Positions 25,141-36,296 are shown, numbered from the stretch's first letter. The stretch: 64,000 nucleotides of DNA from CBDDIP01 sp965229005 (GCA_965229005.1 CBDDIP010000002.1:3472001-3536000); one strand, 5' to 3'. Notes: generated by a model from the sequence alone, not told the origin. A program made the numbers and translations.

Positions 25141-26097
25141 ATGGCACACCTCACTGCCGACGCAATGAGCTGGCTCAGCTCGCACCACGGCATCATCACC
25201 ACCGAGCAACTCGGCCGGACCGGCGTGTCGCGCAGGACGACATCCACCCTGGTCGAAGCTGGCGTGCTCGTCCGCGAAGCGCGCGGCGTGTTCCGCATCG
25301 CTTCGTCGCCGCTCACGCTCGACAGCCGATGCGTGATCGCCAGCGTCACGCATCCCACCGGGTTCGTCACCGGTCCGACGGGCGGACGGTTGCTCGGGCT
25401 CCGTCGCATGGGATCGAAACCGGGGGTCCACTTCTCGGTGGCCCACGGGATCGAGTTCGATCAGCCCGGCATCATCCTTCGCCAGTCGACGATCATCGAA
25501 CGCACCGATGTCCACCATCGAGCCGACGGGATCAACGCCGCGTCACCATGGCGGCTTGCCTTCGACCTCGCCGCCGACCTGTCTGACGTCGATCACGCAT
25601 CGGTGGTCGAGCAGCTCCTCCACGACCGACGATGCGGACTCAGCGCGCTGGTCCTCACCGCCCGACGACTCGCGCATCCGGCCCGCCCCGGGTCGAAGCG
25701 CTTCCTCGACACCCTGTCCGGCCGAGTGCCCGGCGGCCCGCTCGAGTCGCATCCAGAGGTCGAGCTGGCACGGCTGCTCCGAGCACGGGGTGTTCCTGTC
25801 GTCGCCCAGACCACGTGGCTCGACCTGCCGAACGGGAAACGAGCGCGACTCGATCTCAGCGTCCCGGAGATCCGCTGGGGCATCGAAGTCGACGTGCATC
25901 CCGATCACCTGCTGCTCGACGGAACCACCCGTGATCGGCGCCGCGATCGCCAAGCGCACCAGCTCGACTGGCAGATCGACCGAGTCACCGGGCTCGACCT
26001 GTTGATGATGGACGAGCTCCTCGACGAGCTCGACGCCATCCACCTCGCCCGCCGCACCCAGATCCTCGACCGCGTCCGAGTAGCGAACGCGCGCTGA
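25141..26097 (+). CDS. AbiEi-type winged helix plus DUF559 nuclease-like protein
   Basis: 318 residues from the ATG at 25141, which has GAGGAG upstream. Residues 8-55 read as a winged helix (WLSSHHGIITTEQLGRTGVS, then LVREARGVFRIA) as in AbiEi-type proteins. Residues about 200-285 form a Vsr/DUF559-like PD-(D/E)XK domain with candidate residues Glu206/Glu208, Asp238, Glu249-x-Asp251 and a basic helix (RDRRRDRQAH). These families are often labelled antitoxins, yet no toxin gene is adjacent. The gene is on the strand opposite to the conserved folC-ndk run and is bracketed by palindromes, four upstream and two downstream, and its stop codon lies within the first downstream palindrome. Function unknown; a mobile or self-regulated nuclease is possible. 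Confidence 0.82.
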   Translation: MAHLTADAMSWLSSHHGIITTEQLGRTGVSRRTTSTLVEAGVLVREARGVFRIASSPLTLDSRCVIASVTHPTGFVTGPTGGRLLGLRRMGSKPGVHFSVAHGIEFDQPGIILRQSTIIERTDVHHRADGINAASPWRLAFDLAADLSDVDHASVVEQLLHDRRCGLSALVLTARRLAHPARPGSKRFLDTLSGRVPGGPLESHPEVELARLLRARGVPVVAQTTWLDLPNGKRARLDLSVPEIRWGIEVDVHPDHLLLDGTTRDRRRDRQAHQLDWQIDRVTGLDLLMMDELLDELDAIHLARRTQILDRVRVANAR

Positions 26098-26168
26098 CCG
26101 CGCGCTCAGTACTCGGACGAGCCGGACCCGAGTACCGAACGCACGCCCAGCGCGCGTTCGCTACTCGA
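26074..26168. repeat. two further palindromes after the DUF559-like gene
   Basis: The first (26074-26118) has arms GTCCGAGTA.CGAACGCGCG-type pairing with CGCGCGCTCAGTACTCGGAC and contains the last 8 codons and the stop of the gene. The second (26128-26168) has arms CCGAGTACCGAACGC and GCGTTCGCTACTCG. Both are clear relatives of the four units at 24845-25045, so the gene is enclosed by the same palindrome family. Confidence 0.85.
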
Positions 26169-26205
26169 TTGGGAGCGGAATGAGCCCAGTACCCGACTCG
26201 AGGTT

Positions 26206-26340
26206 GGGTGAGCGAGCGTCAGCGAGCGAACTCGGCAGGCGAGCGAAGCGAGCCCAAGATGAACGGAGCGAAGCGAGCCCAAGATGAACGGCGCGAAGCG
26301 AGCCCAAGATGAACGGCTCGCAGCGACACCAAGCATCACG
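26206..26340. repeat. interspersed repeat copy 2 with 25-bp tandem repeats
   Basis: 26206-26264 matches 17973-18030. From 26241 it continues as tandem 25-bp units of the form GAGCGAAGCGAGCCCAAGATGAACG at 26241, 26266 and 26291, with a degenerate fourth at 26316-26340 that includes the folC stop codon. It may be a recombination-generated expansion at the end of folC. No gene is supported here. Confidence 0.85.
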
Positions 26341-27631
26341 GGGAGATGAGCTTGACGTGGGGGCGGGCGGCGCCGACGACGTAGAGCGAGCCCGTGATCA
26401 AGACGGCGTCGTCACTGCCGGCGCGGGCGATGGCCCGATCGACGGCGACCTCGACGGTGGCGCACTGGATGACGTCGTCACAGCCGATGGCGCGGGCGGC
26501 AGCGGTGAGCTCGGCAGCCGGCAGGCCGCGCTGCGTCGGCGCAGTGCACGTGTAGACGACATCGAACTCGTCGGCGCGCAACGCGGCGAGCATGTCGCGC
26601 GGGTCGCGTCCGCGCAGGCAACCGACGACCAGGATGCGCGAGCCGGCCGGGTCGAAGTCTTCGAAGAAGACCTGGGCACACGAGTCCGCGCCGGCCGGGT
26701 TGTGGGCCCCGTCGACGATCACCAGCGGCTGGTGCCCGAGCACTTCGAAGCGACCCGGCATGCTGACGGCGGCGAACCCTTCGTTGACCACCTCGACGTC
26801 CAGCGGCTGGGCGAAGAAGGTTTCGACAGCGGTGAGGGCGACGACCGCGTTGTCGCCCTGGTGACGACCGTGGAGGGGCACGAACACGTCCGGGTAGACG
26901 GTGGTCGGCGTGCGCAGGTCGACGAACCGACCGCCGAGCGCGAGGTTGTTCTCGAGCACGTCGAAGTCCTCGCCGCGCTGCAACCACGCGGCCCCACCCG
27001 CGTCTCGGAACACCTGCACCATCTCGGGATCGGTGTCGCCGATGATCACCGCGCTGCCGGGTTTGACGATGCCGGCCTTCTCCAGCGCCACGTGACGCTT
27101 CGTCGGACCGGCGAACTCGTTGTGGTCCATGCCGATGTTGGTGACCACGGCGACCTGCGCGTCGCAGACGTTCGTGGCGTCCCACCGACCGAGCAGCCCG
27201 ACTTCGACGACGGCGACGTCGACGGCCTCGTCAGCGAACCACCGGAACGCCGCGGCGGTGACCGCCTCGAAGTACGACGGACGAACGCCGGTGAGCAATT
27301 CGAGATCGGCGACCGCGGCGATCTGCTCGGCGAAGTCGTCGTCGCTGATCGACTCGCCGTTGCGGCTGATGCGTTCGTTGATCCGTTCGAGGTGCGGACT
27401 GGTGTACGTGCCGACCGTCAACCCGTGAGCGGCGAGCAGACGTGTGATCATCTGGCTCGTGGAGCCCTTGCCGTTGGTGCCGGTGACGTGGATGACGGGT
27501 TGCGCGAGCTGGGGGTCGCCCATCGCCGAGACCAGCGCCTGCATCCGCTCGAGCGTCGGCGACTCGATGCGCCCGGTCTTCTCGTAGGACGCGTGCGCGT
27601 CGAGGTAGGCCAGCGCGTCTGCGTAGCTCAC
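26336..27631 (-). CDS. folC: folylpolyglutamate/dihydrofolate synthase
   Basis: 431 residues of the Mur ligase-like FolC family, which adds glutamate to (dihydro)folate. Motifs: ATP loop VTGTNGKGSTSQM, the TSPHLERINERI segment, VVEVGLLGRWDATN, IGMDHNEF, and the C-terminal VDGAHNPAGAD. GTG start at 27631, 16 nt after the clpX stop, with GGAG upstream. The usual valS gene between clpX and folC is missing. Its last codon region merges into the 25-bp tandem repeat. Confidence 0.93.
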   Translation of the reverse strand: MSYADALAYLDAHASYEKTGRIESPTLERMQALVSAMGDPQLAQPVIHVTGTNGKGSTSQMITRLLAAHGLTVGTYTSPHLERINERISRNGESISDDDFAEQIAAVADLELLTGVRPSYFEAVTAAAFRWFADEAVDVAVVEVGLLGRWDATNVCDAQVAVVTNIGMDHNEFAGPTKRHVALEKAGIVKPGSAVIIGDTDPEMVQVFRDAGGAAWLQRGEDFDVLENNLALGGRFVDLRTPTTVYPDVFVPLHGRHQGDNAVVALTAVETFFAQPLDVEVVNEGFAAVSMPGRFEVLGHQPLVIVDGAHNPAGADSCAQVFFEDFDPAGSRILVVGCLRGRDPRDMLAALRADEFDVVYTCTAPTQRGLPAAELTAAARAIGCDDVIQCATVEVAVDRAIARAGSDDAVLITGSLYVVGAARPHVKLISP

Positions 27632-27647
27632 GTGGCGCGCTCCGCGA

Positions 27648-28928
<1,281 letters not shown>

Positions 28929-28961
28929 GGTGTTCTGCTCCCCTTGTGCCGCTTGCTCAGC

Positions 28962-29591
28962 TCAGCGGATCGGCCCGGTGCGGTCGACCGTGTCCCGAGA
29001 CGAGATCACGTCGTCGATGATGCCATACGCGAGGGCCTCGGGAGCTTCCATCACGAAGTCGCGGTCGGTGTCGTTGTGCACCCGCTCGATGCTCTGACCC
29101 GTGTGGTTGGACAGGATCTCCTCCAGCAGGTCGCGCATCCGCAGGATCTCCTTGGCCGCCAGCTCGAGATCGGTGACCTGGCCGTAGCCGACCTGACCGT
29201 ACGGCTGGTGGAGCAGGATGCGGCTGTGCGGCAGCGCCAACCGCTTGCCCTTCGTGCCGGCGGCGAGCAGCACCGCAGCGGCCGAGGCGGCCTGACCCAA
29301 GCAGATCGTGGCGATGTCGTTCTTGATGAACTGCATCGTGTCGTAGATGGCGAACAGCGCGGTGATGTCGCCACCGGGGCTGTTGATGTAGAGGTTGATG
29401 TCCTTGTCGGGGTTCTCGCTCTCCAGGTGGATGAGCTGCGCGCAGATCAGGCTGGCGATCTGGTCGTCGATCGGCGTCTGCAAGAAGATGATGTTCTCCT
29501 TGAGCAGCCGCGAGTAGAGGTCCATGCCGCGCTCGCCACGGCTCGTCTGCTCGATGACGTTGGGAACCAAGTAGTTGTACACCGGATCCAT
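28962..29591 (-). CDS. clpP: ATP-dependent Clp protease proteolytic subunit
   Basis: 209 residues. The serine protease triad is Ser103 (GQAASAAA), His128 (RILLHQP) and Asp178 (DTDRDF). The handle region and IDDVISSRD C-terminus are normal. A single clpP is seen here, whereas many actinobacteria have tandem clpP1P2; a second copy could be elsewhere. GAAGGGA precedes the ATG. It lies between tig and clpX, the classical order. Confidence 0.96.
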   Translation of the reverse strand: MDPVYNYLVPNVIEQTSRGERGMDLYSRLLKENIIFLQTPIDDQIASLICAQLIHLESENPDKDINLYINSPGGDITALFAIYDTMQFIKNDIATICLGQAASAAAVLLAAGTKGKRLALPHSRILLHQPYGQVGYGQVTDLELAAKEILRMRDLLEEILSNHTGQSIERVHNDTDRDFVMEAPEALAYGIIDDVISSRDTVDRTGPIR

Positions 29592-29618
29592 GGGGATGGG
29601 TCCCTTCTCTGACCGAGG

Positions 29619-31052
<1,434 letters not shown>

Positions 31053-31061
31053 AGAGCGAGG

Positions 31062-31067
31062 ATGCTA
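31062..31067 (-). promoter_or_regulatory. -10 hexamer before tig
   Basis: TAGCAT on the minus strand ends 9 nt before the GTG start of tig. Confidence 0.45.
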
Positions 31068-31170
31068 CCGGCGCATCGTCGTGGCGACCGCCTTGGCCTG
31101 GCCCTGCCCGACAGATGCCCGGGCACCGGATGATGGGGTGCCCGGCTGAACGATGCGGCAGAATGGCGGC

Positions 31171-31443
31171 ATGACGATCTGGAAGCCGCACGCCTTGGCC
31201 AAGCCGCACACGGGTCAGCTCGACCTGAAGATCGGCGACCGGGTGGAGGCCTCCGTCGACCTGCACGGCGTCCCCGCCGGCACCGCCGGCAAGGTGATCC
31301 TGGCCAATGGGTTCAACTGGCAGCGGTACCGCGTGCTGTTCGTCAACGGTGAGGAGATGGGCGACCTCGACCAGCGCAACATCGTCCCCGTCGGCAAGAC
31401 CGCCAAGCGCCTGGCCAAGCTGGCCAAGGCCGCGGCGCGCTGA
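31171..31443 (+). CDS. small conserved-type hypothetical, SH3-like
   Basis: 90 residues if translation starts at the ATG at 31171; CAGAAT lies 6 nt upstream, and an in-frame ATG at 31153 is less likely. Residues 20-75 (IGDRVEASVDLHGVPAGTAGKV, then RYRVLFVNGEEMGDLDQRNIV) look like a small all-beta SH3/KOW-type fold with Gly turns; the C-terminus is Lys/Ala-rich and basic. I do not recognise a named family. It is divergent from tig and ends before a hairpin with a T run. A nucleic-acid-binding role is possible but unsupported. Confidence 0.7.
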   Translation: MTIWKPHALAKPHTGQLDLKIGDRVEASVDLHGVPAGTAGKVILANGFNWQRYRVLFVNGEEMGDLDQRNIVPVGKTAKRLAKLAKAAAR

Positions 31444-31456
31444 CGCAGCAAACCCG

Positions 31457-31482
31457 CGCGTTCCGAACGCGTTCAGGTTTTT
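31457..31482 (+). terminator. intrinsic-type terminator
   Basis: CGCGTTC-C-GAACGCG (31457-31471) is followed by TTCAGG and five T residues (31478-31482), 13 nt after the stop of the small gene. It is one of the few hairpins in the window with a T run. Confidence 0.5.
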
Positions 31483-31571
31483 CTCGATGACGTGATCCAG
31501 CGCATGGTCCGCTCCGTAGACCCGCTGAACCCCTTCCGAAGCGGAGGGTCCCGTCAGCGAAGGAGAACCAC

Positions 31572-32285
31572 GTGGAGATCAGCGAGGGAGCGCTGCAGCA
31601 AATGGTTGCGGCCGTCGATGATGAACATCGTTCCGGCATGCACACCATGCGCGAGCAGATCCAGGAGTTGCACAGTCAGGCGCGCCGTTTCAACTTCGGC
31701 CGCAAGTCACTGTTCAGGAAGGCAGCAGGTACCGGCGCAGCGGTCGTCATCGGCTCACAGCTGATCCCGATCAGCGGACTCGTCCCGGCCTACGCCGCCG
31801 ACGGTGACGCCGGCATCGCCGCCTTCGCCGAGAGCGTCGAGCTCACCGCAGTTGCCGCCTACACGGCTGCTGCTCAGAGCGGCCTGGTCAAGACCCAGGC
31901 GGTGCTGGACGCTGCCACCAAGTTCGCCGGCCACCACACCGAGCACGCGGCCGCCTTCGGCTCCGCTGCCGGCGACGCTGCCACCGGCAAGCTCAACCAG
32001 GCTCTGCTCGACGCGCTGTCGCCGTCGCTCGGCGCCGCCAAGACCGAGGCCGACGTGATCAAGATCGCGTACGACCTCGAGAACGCCGCTGCCGCCACCT
32101 ACCTGTTCGCACTCGGTGCGCTCACGTCGAAGGCCGCGCTGCAGCTGACCGCATCCATCCTGCCGGTCGAGGCACAGCACGCCACGGTCCTCGGATCCGT
32201 GCTCGGGCTGCCCGCCACCGACTACATCCCCTCGTTCCAGAACGAGGACGGCGCCATCGACCCGGCCAAGTTCCCGGTCGCCTGA
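31572..32285 (+). CDS. exported ferritin-like protein 1
   Basis: 237 residues; GTG start at 31572 with AAGGAGA upstream. After a 40-residue helical leader comes a Tat-like signal (GRKSLFRKAAGTG, then a hydrophobic stretch ending PAYA) with Arg-Lys instead of Arg-Arg. The mature part is a four-helix ferritin-like domain (Ferritin_2 type) with Glu/His motifs FAESVELTAVAAYTAA, HHTEHAAAF, YDLENAAAATYLFAL and PVEAQHATVLGS, spacing typical of a di-iron or degenerate di-iron site. The long region before the signal is unusual. It precedes a second protein of the same kind by 23 bp, so they are one operon. Function unknown. Confidence 0.82.
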   Translation: MEISEGALQQMVAAVDDEHRSGMHTMREQIQELHSQARRFNFGRKSLFRKAAGTGAAVVIGSQLIPISGLVPAYAADGDAGIAAFAESVELTAVAAYTAAAQSGLVKTQAVLDAATKFAGHHTEHAAAFGSAAGDAATGKLNQALLDALSPSLGAAKTEADVIKIAYDLENAAAATYLFALGALTSKAALQLTASILPVEAQHATVLGSVLGLPATDYIPSFQNEDGAIDPAKFPVA

Positions 32286-32308
32286 GCCTGAGACACGACG
32301 AAAGGACC

Positions 32309-33151
32309 ATGAACATGAATTACGACCAGATTCGCCGTGACGCTCGGGCCACCCAGGCCGAGCATGCTCGTTCGATGCCGCAGCTGAGCTCCGCGCTCAA
32401 CCGCTTCTTCGAGAGCGAGACCCGGACCAGCGAGCAGACCGAGGCAGTCGTCCTCGGCGGCCTCACCCGCCGCGGCCTGTTCCGCGTCGGTGGTGTCACC
32501 ATCGCCGGTGCCGCCCTCCTCGCCGCCTGTGGCAGCGACAAGAGCGACGGCAAGACGACCACCCCCGCCGGCACGACGCCCGGTACCACTCCGGGCACGA
32601 CACCCGGCACCACCCCGGGCACGATGACGCCGGGCACCACCCCCACCACCGGTGGCGGCGAGATGTCGGGCGACGTCGTCGCCCTGCGGACCGCCTCCTC
32701 GTTGGAGGTGCTGGCCGTGGCCGTCTACCAGACGGCCATCGACTCCGGCCTCGTCACCACCGCTGCGGTGGGCGACGCGGCCAAGCTCTTCCAGAGCCAG
32801 CACCAGGAGCACGCCGAGTTCTTCCAGGCGGCGACGAAGGCTGCGGGTGGCGAGGCGTTCACCGATCCGAACCCTGCGGTGCTCGAGGCGCTGCAGCCGA
32901 CGATCGATGCGCTGAAGGACGAGAAGGGCATCCTCATGCTCGCCTACAACCTGGAGACGGCTGCTGCGCAGACGTACCAGTCGGGCGTGGGTGTGGTCAC
33001 CGATCTCAGCCTCAACAAGGCGCTGATGAGCGTCGGTGGCGTCGAAGCCCGCCATGCTGCGGTGCTCGCCTCCGTCCTGGCGATGGACCCGGTGCCGCTG
33101 GCCTTCGGCGGCGCCGACAGCGCCGTGGCGTTCGGCACCGGCGTCAGCTGA
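32309..33151 (+). CDS. exported ferritin-like lipoprotein 2
   Basis: 280 residues. A 50-residue leader precedes a twin-arginine signal with lipobox (LTRRGLFRVGGVTIAGAALL, then AAC). A Thr-Pro-Gly linker with repeated TTPG units (about 83-115) follows, then a ferritin-like four-helix domain with ALRTASSLEVLAVAVYQTA, HQEHAEFFQAA, YNLETAAAQTYQ and GVEARHAAVLAS. The Glu/His pattern matches protein 1. The pair would work outside the membrane, one tethered by lipid. AGGA-type sequence (GAAAGGA) precedes the ATG. Confidence 0.85.
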   Translation: MNMNYDQIRRDARATQAEHARSMPQLSSALNRFFESETRTSEQTEAVVLGGLTRRGLFRVGGVTIAGAALLAACGSDKSDGKTTTPAGTTPGTTPGTTPGTTPGTMTPGTTPTTGGGEMSGDVVALRTASSLEVLAVAVYQTAIDSGLVTTAAVGDAAKLFQSQHQEHAEFFQAATKAAGGEAFTDPNPAVLEALQPTIDALKDEKGILMLAYNLETAAAQTYQSGVGVVTDLSLNKALMSVGGVEARHAAVLASVLAMDPVPLAFGGADSAVAFGTGVS

Positions 33152-33227
33152 GGTAGCGCTCCCCAACCATTCGTCTCCCCGACGATTGCGTGATGCCGGG
33201 GAAGCATGGCGTGAGAAAGTGACGGAC

Positions 33228-34415
33228 ATGTCCGCACCTTCGATCCGCCATCGCTTCCCCGGCATCTCCGCGTCCGGGCCCGGATCGTGGGCGCGGTTCG
33301 ATGCCCCGGCGGGAACGCAGATGGTCGACTCGGCCATCACCGCGGTCAGCGAGTGGATGGCCAGCGGCAACACCGCTGCTGCCGGATCGACGTTCGCCGC
33401 GGCGCAGGAGTGCAAGGTCCTGATGGAACGTGCCCGCGCCACGGTCGGCACGTTCCTCGGTGCCGATCCGGGTGGCATCGTCTTCGGGCCGAACATGACC
33501 ACGCTCACGTTCGCCTTCTCACGCGCCATCGCGCGCACGTTGCAACCGGGCGACCGCATCGTCGGCACCAAGCTCGACCACGACGCCAACGTCACCCCGT
33601 GGGCCCTGGCGGCCGCACAGGCCGGGGCGGAGCACGTGCTGGCCGACTTCGATCGCGCCACCGGGACGCTGCATCCCGAGCAGGTGATCGCGTTGATCGA
33701 CGAGCGCACGAAGTGGGTCACCGTGCCTGGCGCATCGAACCTGCTCGGCAGCACGCCCGACCTCTCCCCCATCATCGATGCCGCGCACGCCGTGGGCGCC
33801 CGTGTCTACGTGGACGCGGTCGCGCTGGCACCGCACCGACGCATCGACATCGCCGCGCTGGGATGCGACGCACTCGTCACGTCGCCGTACAAGTGGTACG
33901 GGCCGCACTCCGGGGTGCTGTGGGTGGAGCCGCAACTGCTGGAGTCGCTCCCGGTGTTCAAGGTGCGCCCGTCCTACGACCACGGGCCGCAACGCATGGA
34001 GACCGGCATGCCGAACTTCGAGGCGATCGCCGGCATCGACGCCGCGGCGCGGTTCCTGCTCGAGGAGGGCATGGATCGCATCGCCGCCGCAGAGACCGCG
34101 GTGTTCGAACCGTTGCTCACCGGTCTGCAGCAGATCCGCGGCGTGCGCGTGTGGGGCCCGCCGACGACGGAGGGCCGCTGCCCGACTGCCGCGTTCTCGA
34201 TCGACGGCGTCACGGACGCCGACGCAGCAATGGCGCTCGCCGCCGCGAACATCGCTGTGTGGGACGGGCACAACTACGCCGTCGAGGTCTACGACCACCT
34301 CGGGCTCGACGCGCACGGCGGCGTCATCCGCGCCGGCCTGGCCCGCTACATCGACGACGACGACGTGCAGCGCCTCCTCACCGTCGTCGAGCGTCTCGCG
34401 TCACGCGGCGTTTGA
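33228..34415 (+). CDS. class V aminotransferase, cysteine desulfurase-like
   Basis: 395 residues. It is a PLP enzyme of fold type I, close to the TIGR01976 cysteine desulfurase-like group. Visible parts: N-terminal FDAPAGTQMVDSAITAV, the aromatic/substrate region, DHDANVTPW, DAVALAPH (Asp binding PLP), and the Schiff-base Lys in TSPYKWYGPHSGVLW. No Cys-bearing active-site loop of IscS/SufS type is obvious, so desulfurase activity is not certain. The start at 33228 has GAAAGT 7 nt upstream. A TCCCCG/CGGGGA hairpin lies just upstream, after the ferritin operon. Confidence 0.85.
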   Translation: MSAPSIRHRFPGISASGPGSWARFDAPAGTQMVDSAITAVSEWMASGNTAAAGSTFAAAQECKVLMERARATVGTFLGADPGGIVFGPNMTTLTFAFSRAIARTLQPGDRIVGTKLDHDANVTPWALAAAQAGAEHVLADFDRATGTLHPEQVIALIDERTKWVTVPGASNLLGSTPDLSPIIDAAHAVGARVYVDAVALAPHRRIDIAALGCDALVTSPYKWYGPHSGVLWVEPQLLESLPVFKVRPSYDHGPQRMETGMPNFEAIAGIDAAARFLLEEGMDRIAAAETAVFEPLLTGLQQIRGVRVWGPPTTEGRCPTAAFSIDGVTDADAAMALAAANIAVWDGHNYAVEVYDHLGLDAHGGVIRAGLARYIDDDDVQRLLTVVERLASRGV

Positions 34416-34420
34416 TCGCC

Positions 34421-34441
34421 GATCCACCGTGACGGTGGATC
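34421..34441. terminator. hairpin between convergent genes
   Basis: GATCCACCGT and ACGGTGGATC form a perfect 10-bp inverted repeat around one base, in the 39-bp gap between the aminotransferase gene and the convergent lipoprotein gene. Symmetry suits a bidirectional terminator, though no long T run is present. Confidence 0.5.
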
Positions 34442-34454
34442 ACCGACCAAAAGC

Positions 34455-35318
34455 TCACCCGAAGAGCGGCGCGGTCGTGCAGTTGTTGATGTCGCCGAAC
34501 TGGGCGGCGATGTCCGGTGAGTCCGGCACGGTGAAGTCGGGCAGCGGTGTGAGCGTGGCGACGAGGAGGTCGTGGGTGAGCTCCTGCGTCGAGACGTTCC
34601 ACGACGAGTCGGGCTGCTGCTCGGCGTCGACCAACGAGTAGTGGATCGAGCCGGCTGCGCCGTCACACGTCAGCCCGGTGAAGGGGCCCTGCTGCGAGAT
34701 GCGGAAGGAGAACGGTGAGCCGTTGAGCGTCCACTGACCGAGGCAGCCGTCGGCGTCGAGACTGAGGAACGCACCGAAGGCACTGCCCGCGTTGCCGGCG
34801 CCGATGGCCAGCACGACGAGCGGCGGTGGCTGCGGTGCGCCCAACGCGTGGTCGATGTCCTCGAAGCCGATGGAGACCGAATCGGCGAAGCCGAGCGGCA
34901 GCTCGATGTCGCTCGACGCACCGTCCGATCGGTCGACGTGCACGTGCGGTACGCCGTCAGCTGTGTACGACGTGACCGTGTCGTCGACGACGTCACCATC
35001 GACGTCACCCGAGATCGTCGCCACGTTGGTGGCGCTGTTGGGCACGGCCGCTCTGCCCGGGCACGGTGAAGCAGACGCCGTGGTGGGCGGTGCGGTCGGG
35101 GGTGCGGTGGCCGGCGCCGTGGTCGTCTCGGCGACGGTCGTGGTTGGCGCGACCGACGACGTCGTCGTCTCGGCGACCGTGGTGGTCGTCGCCACCGACG
35201 TCGTGGTCGCAGACGTGTTGTTGTCCGACGAGCAGGCGGCGAGACCGGCGATGAGGACCAACGTCAACATCGCGGTCGGCACCGGCGCCCGACGGCCGGC
35301 AGCGAGACGAGCACGCAT
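34455..35318 (-). CDS. Thr-rich lipoprotein of unknown function
   Basis: 287 residues from the ATG at 35318 (CACACT 6 nt upstream). The signal peptide ends in a lipobox, LIAGLAAC, after an Arg-rich start. A Thr/Val/Ala-rich linker runs to about residue 85, then a soluble domain of about 200 residues with Cys residues (PCPGRA, DADGCLGQW, GLTCDGAAG, INNCTT) and a calcium-loop-like VDGDVVDDTVTSY. I do not recognise the domain. It would be anchored to the outer face of the membrane. The upstream pfkB-type gene on the same strand ends 41 bp away. Confidence 0.75.
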   Translation of the reverse strand: MRARLAAGRRAPVPTAMLTLVLIAGLAACSSDNNTSATTTSVATTTTVAETTTSSVAPTTTVAETTTAPATAPPTAPPTTASASPCPGRAAVPNSATNVATISGDVDGDVVDDTVTSYTADGVPHVHVDRSDGASSDIELPLGFADSVSIGFEDIDHALGAPQPPPLVVLAIGAGNAGSAFGAFLSLDADGCLGQWTLNGSPFSFRISQQGPFTGLTCDGAAGSIHYSLVDAEQQPDSSWNVSTQELTHDLLVATLTPLPDFTVPDSPDIAAQFGDINNCTTAPLFG

Positions 35319-35359
35319 GTCGTCAGTGTGCCACTCCCGCCGACGCAGCGCGCGGCAGC

Positions 35360-36289
35360 TCAGCTGTGCAGCACGGCCTGCAACCGCGCGTCGGGCTCGG
35401 GGCGGGCGCCGAGGTGCTCGATCACCCACGCCGAGATCGACGTGGCGAATCGCGCCGCGGCAACGGCGTCGCCGTCCACGAGGTGACGGGCGAGGAACGC
35501 GCCGGCGAACGAGTCGCCGGCTCCGGTCGCGTCGACGAGGTTGTTGCTCGACGCTGGGATGCGCGTGCTCGTGCCACGTTCGTGCACGAGCGATCCGTCG
35601 GCATCGAGCTTCAGCATCACGAGCGCGCCCGGATAGATCTCGGCGAGCCGAGCAGCGATCGACTCGGCATCGTGCTCGCCCGTCAGCGTCTCGCCCTCCT
35701 CGTAGTTCGGCAACAGCACGTCGATCCCGAGGTCCTGCGTCACGGCGAGGAACTGGGCGACGCCCATCTCCTGGATCATCTGGAAGGAACCGGGATCGAA
35801 CGACAGCGTCGCCCCCGACGCGCTGGCGAGGTGGGCTGCTGCACGCGCTGCGGCGCGGGGTGGGTCGACGAAGAACGACCAGGCGGTGAGGTGCAGGTGC
35901 TTCGCCTCGCGCACGACGCTCATCGGCACCTCCGACTGCATGAGGTAGAAGTCGGCGCCGTGACCGGAGACCATCGAGCGCTCACCGGTGTGGTCGACGA
36001 ACACGGCCACCGATCCGGTCAGGTGCGCATCGGTCTCCACGAGGTGAGCGGTGACGCGCTCGCGACGCAGGTTCTCCTGGGCGAGCTGCCCGAAGCGGTC
36101 GCGGCCGATCTTGCCGATGAAGTGCGACTCCATCCCACAGCGGCTGGCCCACACGGCGACGTTGGCGGCGCTCCCGCCTGGCGTGAGCATCACCTCGCCG
36201 AAGGTGTCGCCGCCCTTCAGCAGCTCGCTGTTGGTACGGATGAGGACGTCCCAGGCGAAGTCGCCCAGCACGCAGAGGGGGACGGACAC
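35360..36289 (-). CDS. PfkB family carbohydrate kinase
   Basis: 309 residues from the GTG at 36289. Motifs: GDFAWDVL at the start, substrate-binding GGSAANVAVWASRCG, and the catalytic/anion hole DATGAGDSFAGAF near the C-terminus. The family phosphorylates sugars or nucleosides such as ribose, fructose-1-P, adenosine or ketodeoxygluconate; the substrate cannot be told. The start is set by TACGGT on the minus strand 7 nt upstream; a GTG three codons earlier would overlap that hexamer. It is divergent from the response regulator gene, with 37 bp between the starts. Confidence 0.85.
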   Translation of the reverse strand: MSVPLCVLGDFAWDVLIRTNSELLKGGDTFGEVMLTPGGSAANVAVWASRCGMESHFIGKIGRDRFGQLAQENLRRERVTAHLVETDAHLTGSVAVFVDHTGERSMVSGHGADFYLMQSEVPMSVVREAKHLHLTAWSFFVDPPRAAARAAAHLASASGATLSFDPGSFQMIQEMGVAQFLAVTQDLGIDVLLPNYEEGETLTGEHDAESIAARLAEIYPGALVMLKLDADGSLVHERGTSTRIPASSNNLVDATGAGDSFAGAFLARHLVDGDAVAAARFATSISAWVIEHLGARPEPDARLQAVLHS

Positions 36290-36296
36290 GCCGCGC

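Noticed and set aside
26106..26339. Small minus-strand gene before folC end
   Set aside because: It is a translation of the palindromes and the 25-bp tandem repeat.
32575..32650. Tandem DNA repeat as an independent element
   Set aside because: It encodes the TTPG linker of the ferritin-like lipoprotein in frame, so it is a coding repeat.
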